A stretch of 64,000 bases of DNA from positions 124,001-188,000 of the forward strand of contig NW_027556444.1 of NCBI RefSeq assembly GCF_964204865.1. The letters are read 5' to 3'. Both the position numbers and the translations under genes were made by a program. Origin of the DNA: Styela clava. Lineage: Eukaryota > Chordata > Ascidiacea > Stolidobranchia > Styelidae. This document shows, in pieces, positions 55,820 to 64,000 of this stretch. The notes below the pieces were generated by a model that was given only the letters and a program-made list of their open reading frames with translations, was not told the DNA's origin and did no database searches. Numbering within the stretch: the stretch's first letter is position 1; every line of letters begins with the position of its first letter.

Positions 55820-57690
55820 GTGTTATTGGGGGGGCTAGAGGGGGCGGTCGCCCCCCGCAATAATTTCGCAAAAAAATTTAACACATGCTGTTTCCGCCTT
55901 AGAAAATTATCATTACCGAAAAGTGCGATAGTCGAGCGCGATTGAACGGTTAATAGTTACCGATATTATAACTGTTTTCTTACAATAATGTAGACCAGAG
56001 TGCCTTCGAAGCACCTCACATTTTTGTGAAACATGCGCGCCCGCAGGGGTAATACTCCGTCTCCAAACGCACCGCCGATCACGCGCCAAGGTTTTGCACA
56101 ACTAATTCATTTTTGTACAATCTAATATGGTTTTCTTATTGTATAAATCGTTCAATAGTGTTATTGTTGGCACTTGCTAGAGAAGTGAAAGAGGCAAACT
56201 GTATTTCATTACAACAATTAATTATCATCGCCAAAACATTGAACAGATTTAAAGTTGTTTTAAACAATTTTCACCGCTGGACGTATCTTTTCACGTTATG
56301 GATTTCGTGCAAGGCCCAGCATAATTTGCGGGCAAAGATCAAAGCATTTAAATTGTTTTGAGAACTGGAAAAGTCGCCAATAACGCGTGCAATCGCCTTT
56401 TTGCTAAAATCGCCGATTATTTTCATCATTGTGACCTGTTATTTAGGCCGTAAACGCCTTTACGTTGGCGTTTATTCTCTCTAAGTCACAAATTTCCACA
56501 AATTTGTGACACGACTATGATAATTATTTTATTTTTGTACTAGCACGGAATTATGAACCCGACGAGAATTCTTATAAGTTCATCGGCGGGAGATTCCAAA
56601 GACAAATGAAGAAGTAAAATCCGCGTCTTCTATTTTTTGATTGAAAAGAGGATATATAAAATACTAAAAATAAAACCGTAAGCAATATAATGCGTGCCTA
56701 CAGCATACAATACGTTTCGTTGGGCTTTAATTAAAAACATTTCGTCACCAAAATCGAAACACGGTTAATTGTGGGGGTTTGTGATGATATATAAGATAAT
56801 TAAAGTGTATTCGATCAATTTTTATTGCATGAATAAATTTTACAGATGATTTACGGATTTTTCGAGAGGTTTTATCTTTGAAAATAATCGGAGTGGCAAC
56901 ATTGCGATTAAGCGGTGTAAGTATTACAAGTACATCTCAAATTTATCGAATTCGCAAAATAGCAAAAATACGAATCAAAACAATATATAAATGGGCAGTA
57001 TACCACACATTTTTATGTCCGCTGATTGCCGTGGTGTTTTAGAGTGGCTCTAGTTTCGTCGACGCAACCGCAGTTTAAATTGAAGACAATTAAATTAATA
57101 AATCAAGACATTTTAAATATGTCCATATCGGTCTTCGATTGCTTACTTTGCACAAGTGAAAAATCATTTTTCGTTGAAAAATTCGGCTCTTTCAACTGGT
57201 GGCGTAATCGCGGGACTGTTCGGCGTGGATTTCGAGGCGGTGAATTTGTATTTTGATTTACTAGTATACTTTATAATTATTTTCATTGTATAAAGTAAAA
57301 TTGTACTATACCCGATTTTATATCAGCTATCGAGATTTTCGTAAGGCGATAACGAGTTCGGAAGATTGCAAAAATACGTATCGAAATTAAATATATCAGG
57401 CAGCTTATCTCATATTTTTATGTCCACAGATCGCCGTGGTATTTTAGTCTAGTACTATTTTTATTTTGACGTAAGAAGTCGCAATCGCGAGTTACGTTGC
57501 ACACAATTAAATTAATATATAAGGACATTTTAGAATCTCGGGGCTCTCATGGATTGAATATTTCACGCGACAGAAAAATCATTACAAGCTTAAAAAGGCG
57601 GCTCTTTTAACGAGCGCGCAATGGCGGTGGCTGTTATAGACGCAATGGGAATTTCTGACTTTGACCCCCCCCTTTTTTTTGAAAATCCTG
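55820..57690 (+). mobile_element. diverged, longer relative of the H1 element
   Basis: It starts near GGGGGGGCTAGAGGGGGCGG and ends near GACCCCCCCCTTTTTTTTGA. The inner part follows the H1 order seen at 10,630-11,797: GACCTGTTATTTAGGCCGTA (56,430), the ATTTTTATGTCCGCTGATTG block (57,007), the TGGCGTAATCGCGGGACTG block (57,199), and a second ATGTCCACAGATCGCCGTGG block (57,420). Identity is low. A frame at 57,026-57,256 covers the repeat and has no recognised transposase motif. Confidence 0.55.
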
Positions 57691-57989
57691 GCTGCGCGCC
57701 TGAACTTGTGCCTGTTTATTTTCGTATCAAATTATAAATAAAACCCTGCAAAGTCATTGCGTGAATCCTGAATGTAATTTTGAGTTTAAATAATGAATCA
57801 ATAAATCGGCAATGATTGTAATTTTATACCAGTCAAATAATAACTCCTTGGTAAAATTTTGGAAAAATTTCGCACAATAAATTGTTACCTTGTTTGACAT
57901 TTTAAATTTATAAAAAGTTGTTGGCGCGCTTTATGCAAAACTTAGTATTGAAATAATACTCAAATCTTCAAATTTTTTCGTTTCTGTTT
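57691..57989. other. spacer before the right arm
   Basis: AT-rich and without recognised features. It links the H1-like element with the inner end of the right arm. Confidence 0.35.
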
Positions 57990-58759
57990 GTTGGGAAGAG
58001 CCGGAAGGTAATTGTCGCGGGATTCAAAGAATTGGAACTTGGAATCACTTGAAATAAATTCGAAAATGAAATCACTTCGCGGCACGGTGGTTGGGAACAA
58101 CTGCTCTGAAATTACGGATCGAATATATAGTTTTGTCATAAAAGTTGTAATAGCTTTGTTGCCAAGGCTGCACATCTGAGCTACTTGTAATGGTTCATTT
58201 ATTGATGGATTAGATTGAAGTAGGCATTGTGCGAATTTTTCATCACTGAAATATCAGTACGTTTTGCTGTAATATGCGGCTTGACGGGTGGTCGATAAAA
58301 ACCTACAAAATCGATGAGTAGTGAATGCGATTTTGGAACTTGGTCTGCGGCTGACAATCCATCTCGAACCTTCTCTAGTTACTGGTTTTGAGTTAGTAAA
58401 TTAAGTATTAGGTCATTCAAAAAGATTCATTTGAAAAAATGATCTTCATTTAAGGTGTAAAATGTTTTAATCGTGGCGTTCCAAATATATTAGCAATGCA
58501 CGTGGACTCCGACCACAACCACCCATAATTCCGTCTTTACACGTGTTCAATCTCTCTTGATTTCAACCTTGCAGGCGCACGGTCATTTCGGTCGAGTTCA
58601 CGTTTGCTCCAGACGTTGACATGTAAAGGTAGTTATTTTATACTTGTTCTATACTACATACTCATTATACGTATTATTTTATACATATTTATAAAATATG
58701 CTTGCCTAAAATTTCACAGAACAATACAAGATTTTAGCCGTACTTGTTTTCCATGTCAG

Positions 58760-59000
58760 GACCAGGAATTCGAAAAAACATTGCAATTCTACAGAATGGT
58801 GAAAACAAGAACTTCAGCGAGGTACGACGATGAACTTCTTGTGACATTTATGTATTTTATTCGTATTACTTATCACTAAGTGTTGTAAAATATCCTTGAT
58901 TTCTTGTGTTATGTTATTGATAAGAGTACTATAATATAGTACGCCGTGTTTTCATTTCAGGGTTTCAAGATACACGGTCTATAGAATTGCTGATGCATGA
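58760..59000 (+). other. right-arm counterpart of the possible two-exon gene end
   Basis: Exon-like block 58,760-58,821 (DQEFEKTLQFYRMVKTRTSA) between CAG and GT, then a block from 58,961 after TTTCATTTCAG. Both splice borders match those of the left arm (38,741-39,001), but the first block is 62 bases instead of 69, so the reading frame is not kept through the second block. Confidence 0.3.
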
Positions 59001-60890
59001 ACGATGAATCTGAAGAATGGACCTACAAGATGAGTAAACACCATTTTACTAGGATAAGATTCAAGTTTATTATTATTTGTTGAGGGCGATAAGGCAAAAT
59101 TTGTTGAGGGCGATATATTCAACAAATCAAAAATCTAGTGTTTTACTGGTATTTTAGTAGTGTTATATTGCTTTTATTTCTCATGCGCGCAATGGCAACG
59201 ATGCTGTTATCCTGGTGCGGAGCTGTTGGTTGCTCAAGTTTAGCATTTACCGTATTTGACTTGTACGTGTGCTCCGTTTACGATTTTCAAACATATTGAT
59301 ATCAACCTTGTATTGCATCACGCTTGGAATGTGCTTACTTGGAACGACTTAAATCAGTTGTAAAGCGGACTCACGGCGACAAGTTTTTAGCTAAAATCTA
59401 ATTTGTGTTTAGTGAGCCAATGGGCACCGTAGGCACCTGTAGCCTCGGCTATCTGTTAAGCTTGGCCAGAGTATGAATAGACCTAATAATATACAGCACT
59501 CGCCTTTAACCGACATATAGAATGCACGATTTGCTCACGTTTTGTCAATACCTAGTATCTGCGAAATACCCACATATTTCGTATCCATTGCAACATTGTT
59601 GATCGTATATGCGCGAGCATCTTTGAACGAACTCTTCGTTATTAAACGGTCCCTATACTATATTTTCTTGCCTTCCACGTGCATCCGTCATACTGATACC
59701 TACCTGGTATATTTTGATAATGACGCTACCGAAAGTAGAACTGATTATTTGTCTCAATCTCTACATCAAATACTGAACTTTCGGTTTCCTACATCTAATT
59801 TCATTTTGTCTTTCTGCATCTCTTGAATTGAAACATCCTATGAGTTTTACTGCAGTTTCCGATAATATATGCACAATACAATGTATACACTCCTATATCG
59901 ATTCTATTTTGATTAACATTGAGAATATTACGGAATGTATAGGTTTTTTTTTCTATGCGAGTATAATAAATAAACAGTAGATAAATATTACAACGGGATT
60001 CATAATTGCAATATCAAGATTAATTTTGTTACACTTTTTTCCGCATGAATTGGGTTTATCTGGCGTTCCCAGAGAAAATAAGCTACACCGAGAAAGTGAA
60101 AATGACGTGTTGTCTTCGTGTAATTTGACTGGATAATAAGGAATAAAATTTAATACTGTATAAAGATTAGGTAAAAATATTCATTAATGAGGAATTGTAT
60201 ATTCGATAAAAATTGATCGCCCTGGCTTTGTCTATTGGTTTGCTCGAGAGTTTGGGGTGATCATTTATTACTTGCAAGAAGCCTAGTATTATCTAGGCCG
60301 TTGTATTTAAGAAATTCCTTCTCTCAGTTTTAGGGGAAAAGTATTTTGATAAAATAGACTGTCCAAACAGCAGGCAAAATGGGGAGATAAAGGCAAAGTA
60401 AGATTATAAATACCTGATAAACTTGACGTTTTAATGAAAGAGGGCATGGTAGGTAGTCTTTCACTTGGTGTGGGATAGCACCGATATCAGTGTCTGGTGT
60501 GCTATCTGTATTAGGTAAGGTTTGCTCACTTAATATTCGTTCTCGAATAAGGTAAACATGACTGATTGATCACGATATATTGTTGATATCGACGTATTTA
60601 TAGAATCAATTTGAAAGTAAATTTACGACCTGGCGTGAAAGTTAAAAAAAAATGGATACCCTCATAAGCCTCTACATTCGAAAATACCTGTGGAATGTTT
60701 CATTGATATTGTCAATAAAGTGCACTGAAAGTCTGGTAGCATATTAACCTTGTAAAAAGAGGTTGTTAATAACGGTAACTTTTATACGTTAGCAACTATT
60801 TCGGTTGATATATCACCTTTTGTGATAGATGTTGTTCCCACCTAGAAATTGACTAAGTATCTTACAGGGGTAATGTTTAGACAAGAGCTT

Positions 60891-60984
60891 GGTATTAGTA
60901 GTTAGAATACTTTGGTTGATACTGCATACGCTGTCAAGGTATTAGTAGTTAGAATACTTTGATTGATACTGCATAAGCTGTCAA
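60891..60984. repeat. 47-base tandem duplication in the right arm
   Basis: GGTATTAGTAGTTAGAATAC to GCTGTCAA occurs at 60,891 and 60,938 with two differences. The left arm has a single copy (about 36,177-36,230, reversed). Confidence 0.85.
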
Positions 60985-61164
60985 TTTATTGGTTACCTCT
61001 AAAACCCTGTCAGTTTTAATCACCCGTCTATGTCCAGAGGATGGCCGTCTATAAGTTACTCTTGCCTTATTTCGAGTAGGAAGTGGTTTCCAAATCATCA
61101 ATTTATCTGCTTTTAACGTGTGTACCCAATCTCCACAATATAAAACGATGGATTGGTCTATCAT
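60949..61164 (-). other. 71-codon frame in the right arm, unrecognised
   Basis: It reads KADKLMIWKPLPTRNKARVT, then RVLEVTNKLTAYAVS. The left arm at about 36,058-36,200 (plus strand) encodes a similar end, RVSEVTKKLTPYAVS, in the same relative frame, with the part before it only loosely alike. Preservation of this short peptide across diverged arms is slightly more than chance would give, but the frames soon end. The family is unknown. Confidence 0.3.
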
Positions 61165-61245
61165 GATAGAATATTCGGTTTACTCAAATGTACCACAGAG
61201 AAAAAACAATTACTAAACCATTTAGTCGCTGATTTTCGACAAATA

Positions 61246-61823
61246 TGTAAAAAGATTTGTATAATTGGAGGATAATTAATGTACTGTGTGGGCGCTCCGA
61301 CCGGCCCCGCACCGCACGCCGCTCTTTTTTGGCTCATTTGAGTTTACTGTCTTTCGCTCTAACATGCCTTACCTAGGGTTAGGTTAGTATGCTTTCACGT
61401 GCAGTCCTTAACAGAGCATTGCTTAGTGGTTTGGGGTGTCTCTTTACTTACAATTTCTTAGCAATTGAATAAAATATTTAGTTCTGAGTCTATTTGGGTG
61501 AAAAAGATTACCTGTAACTGTATGATTTGGAAAAGCAGTTTTAATGGCAGACTATATGTTGAACCAATATATTCCATTATGTACTAAAAAAATGAGCAAT
61601 GAATTTGCAGTATAACTTATATTGCAGCAGAGACTATTGTGTGTATTGCCGCTCTAGTACCCTATCTATACTCAAATGTTCTTAATGCGAATAGGAATTT
61701 CGAAATACGTTTCCTTCTAATTTTCCTGATATTGCATTATTCTGTAATCGAAGCTATGTTCAATGATTAGGGATGTCGAAATCGTGTCCGGATTCGATTA
61801 CAGAATCGATTCTTTGCGGAATC
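61246..61823. other. stretch without a gene
   Basis: A GC-rich patch (GGGCGCTCCGACCGGCCCCG, 61,289) stands out, possibly another transposon end. Otherwise AT-rich and featureless. Confidence 0.35.
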
Positions 61824-61831
61824 GACTAGAG

Positions 61832-62351
61832 CAGCGGTTCCCAAACTATGGGTCGCGACCCACTGGTGAATCGCAAAAGAAATCTTAGTGGGTCGTGAAA
61901 AGATGTAGAAAGCTTTGGATAATTATACTGGTTATTAGGATCGGTAGCGACTGGAATATGTAAATCTTCAAAATAACAAAAGAAATTAAATTTAATTTGA
62001 ATTCTAATCTGTGAAAGTTTCCTTTTTACGATCTTTTCGAAGGAAGAAAAGTTTGCTACACAAAAAATGACCATGTGGCTTTTTTACGCATAGCAGTTCC
62101 GTACACTGTACAGCACTTCTTACCGTGTTTTCCCGAAATTTAGACAGGATTTAAATTTATTTTCTTTTGAATAATATCACTATGGCTGTTTTTGAAAGAG
62201 GTCTTTTGTGTTCATTTATCAAAAATAAAATCACATTGTAGAAAAATCACAAGATTTAAAAAAAAAAAAAATTAAATTAAAGTTAAGTGGGTCGCCATAG
62301 GCTGTGGTAATAGATAATGGGTCCCAACTCGGAAAAGTTTGGGAACCACTG
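61832..62351. mobile_element. complete 520-bp nonautonomous hAT element
   Basis: Left end CAGCGGTTCCCAAACTATGG with GGTCGCGACCCAC; right end AAAGTTTGGGAACCACTG(G). It is flanked by a perfect 8-base target-site duplication GACTAGAG (61,824-61,831 and 62,352-62,359), as hAT elements make. No intact transposase. The minus-strand frame 61,826-62,074 is not recognised. Confidence 0.9.
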
Positions 62352-62359
62352 GACTAGAG

Positions 62360-63042
62360 GTTAAAATTTGGATTGCAAACAATGTGTAAAGTTTTGTGAC
62401 CAGTCCCCCACATATATGTATAAACTTCTTTACTACTATGTTAGTTGCTACGACACCGCAAACTTTACTATATATACATGTATATTTCGCTAGAAGGCTT
62501 TTACGTTCATTTATTTCTAAAATCTTTGTGGGTTCTGAGGGATTTTTTTGTGCGAATTGGATACCAATACTACTTAGTTTTGGCACGTTTGTCCGTCCAT
62601 ATATTTGAACATCGCTCTCTTTGATTTCATATGGTATTGCTTAGGTGATTATGTTTTCTCGGTTAGATAGACGAGGAATCGAGATTCGGAATCGGAATCG
62701 AAAATTTAAGAATCGGATAAGAATACTTGAATAAGATACTCAGCATTCTTATCAATGATGCCTTACAATATTATGTGTTGTACCTTATCATTTACATCAC
62801 CTTAAAATTGCTACCCTGGATTAAAAGAATAATTTAAAAGACTGACGTTTAAAAATAAACGGTTATGTATTATTTATAAATTCTTGTTCTTTTTCTAAAT
62901 AAAACATACCGTTAGATTATGATAATATGATTATGATAATATTTATTTAGAACTTCCAATAAGTCTGGTTCATCGTCCGTAAGATATTATAAACTGACTG
63001 TAACAAGGTGGTCTTTTTGTCTAATCTTGTATTGTCGTAGAC
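62360..63042. other. stretch without a gene
   Basis: It includes a run of GAATCGAGATTCGGAATCGG-type repeats (62,678-62,715), echoed before the hAT element (61,793-61,824, GATTCGATTACAGAATCGAT). These may be the two parts of one older repeat split by the hAT insertion. Confidence 0.45.
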
Positions 63043-63115
63043 CAGGGGTCACCAACGCGTTGCCCGCGGGCACCAAGTCGCCCGCGAAGACCATATTAGT
63101 CGCCCGCAGGTCTGT
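63043..63115 (+). mobile_element. hAT-type end CAGGGGTCACCAACGCG
   Basis: CAGGGGTCACCAACGCGTTG then CCCGCGGGCACCAAGTCGCC, and further CGCCCGC repeats: a widespread hAT terminus with subterminal repeats. The right end is not seen within the window. Confidence 0.65.
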
Positions 63116-63639
63116 TCCAAACTAAGCTTAATAAAGGCTCTTTTAAGTAAGCTACATCAATTATATTTTGTCCTGCTATTTTAGTATAAATCACACTTAT
63201 ATGGGAACTAGAAATGGCACTATATAAATTATTGTAACCATCAACCTTATTTTTATTTGACCTCAGTAATGTGACGGGCCAATTATGACATCACACTGAC
63301 ATCACTTTTCCTGTCCGTTGGTTAGCAGTAATAATACAATTATTGATTCCAAAGAAAAAAACATCATTTTCACGATGAATGGGAGGTGGATATATTTATA
63401 CCACCATGAAAACAGCCTGCGTGTGTCTCATTAGTGGGGCGATTTTAGCGACGGCAAAGCGGAGAGATATTTCACATCTTGTCACGTAATCTTTCGCGCT
63501 AACTCTAACTACCCACTGGTCAGCACAGTACGGACAGAAAAAATATAGCGATTCAAATCATACAGTAATCCTATTTTACGAGACCATCGTTTGTTTCAAC
63601 CTATCCTTTCGAATCAACATTTTTGACATAAATTCAGGA

Positions 63640-63933
63640 TAGGAGATTTACATATTTATCCCGGGGGAGAAGATAGCCAATAGGACGGCTTAACCATATG
63701 ATAAACCACGGCTTCTCGCCGGTTACCATTCGATGTCGGGTATGGAATTAGTTAGTTATTTGTTTCCGGAAGCCTGAACTTGATGGCGAAGGAAGCCTTA
63801 ACCGACCAGCGGTTACGTGAACCACCCTACGGCGGCGAGGAGTCCAGCAATCCTTTTGCACATAACAATCCCCGCATGGGATTCTAACCTGCGAACCTAA
63901 CGCTTAACACGATGGGCCATAGCACCGCGACTC
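63640..63933 (-). mobile_element. tRNA-derived SINE
   Basis: On the minus strand from about 63,933: GGTGCTATGGCCCATCGTGT (A-box-like), then GGTTCGCAGGTTAGAATCCC (B-box-like) and ATGCGGGG, a tRNA-like head. A non-tRNA body follows to about 63,640, with the AAGCCGTGGTTTATCATATG stretch and CCCGGGATAAATATGTAAAT. No A-tail was certain. The head is too degenerate for a functional tRNA. Confidence 0.65.
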
Positions 63934-64000
63934 ACTCCATCAAGAACAAACATGGAACACGCCTCACTGATGAAAATATGCAAGACTCCATCAGAGTTAC

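Larger units (their letters stand above)
57990..61245 (-). repeat. right arm of the large inverted duplication
   Basis: The reverse of 35,755-39,800, about 800 bases shorter owing to gaps. The inner end has the mirrored hAT terminus (58,103); the outer end is close to 61,245, after TTTAGTCGCTGATTTTCGAC (61,220). It also carries a 47-base tandem duplication not in the left arm. The frames seen in one arm are generally broken in the other. Confidence 0.8.

Noticed and set aside
35755..61245. A Polinton/Maverick-type giant element with long terminal inverted repeats
   Set aside because: The size and inverted arms are suggestive, but no protein-primed polymerase, integrase, protease, ATPase or capsid motif was recognised. 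The arms are too diverged for a young element, and the core is explained by a host-type gene and unrelated transposons.
62272..62608. Frames on both strands next to the hAT element (104 and 70 codons)
   Set aside because: They overlap each other on opposite strands, run into the transposon end and have no recognisable motif.
1..64000. CRISPR arrays, operons, prophage or other bacterial features
   Set aside because: There are no regularly spaced short repeats with unique spacers and no dense long frames. Introns and eukaryotic transposons show animal DNA.

Overview
This is eukaryotic, almost certainly animal, genomic DNA. It is AT-rich, has GT-AG introns, contains a recognisable MOXD1-type (DBH-like) monooxygenase gene, and is full of DNA transposons (piggyBac-like, hAT) and tRNA-derived SINEs. 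Few long open frames exist. The style fits a marine invertebrate; an ascidian is my best guess, but nothing here proves it. Nothing bacterial was seen: no operon, rRNA, CRISPR array or intact tRNA gene.

Region 1 (1-35,752) is a tandem array of a repeat unit of about 6.5 kb. Each unit has a head beginning near a TTTGCTACCTCACTTTGGGC motif, a ruined piggyBac-like transposase, and a long 3' part. Two diverged versions (A and B) alternate, giving a higher-order period of about 13.2-13.6 kb: A1 7,477-11.8k, B1 11.8-17.9k, A2 about 20-24.9k, B2 24.9-31.3k. Worn partial units lie on both sides. B units carry an undamaged 102-113 aa reading frame. A units carry a different frame on the opposite strand, with a membrane-anchor-like N terminus. 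Younger elements (hAT pieces, a 203-bp element with target-site duplication, a 500-bp inverted-repeat element) sit inside units, and some were copied along with them.

Region 2 (35,755-61,245) is bounded by two diverged inverted arms of about 4.0 and 3.3 kb, separated by about 18 kb. The left arm starts exactly where the repeat array stops. The core holds an inverted stray fragment of the array unit, several hAT copies, a minus-strand MOXD1-like gene whose recognisable exons cover the DOMON and C-terminal copper-domain regions but not the catalytic middle, a small inverted copy of one of its exons, and a plus-strand XPG-like nuclease/CXC-cysteine-rich gene of transposon type, with an intron, broken by a 75-bp duplication and a frameshift. 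That gene is flanked at its 5' end by a 119-bp inverted copy of its own 3' coding end.

Region 3 (61,246-64,000) is intergenic: a complete 520-bp nonautonomous hAT element with a perfect 8-bp target-site duplication, another hAT end, and a tRNA-derived SINE on the minus strand.

No working multi-gene system was identified. The most unusual things are the alternating A/B mega-repeat array, the reading frames kept inside it, the large inverted arms that abut it, and the MOXD1-like gene with its catalytic middle missing. All boundaries were read by eye and may be off by tens of bases, more where repeats are worn.
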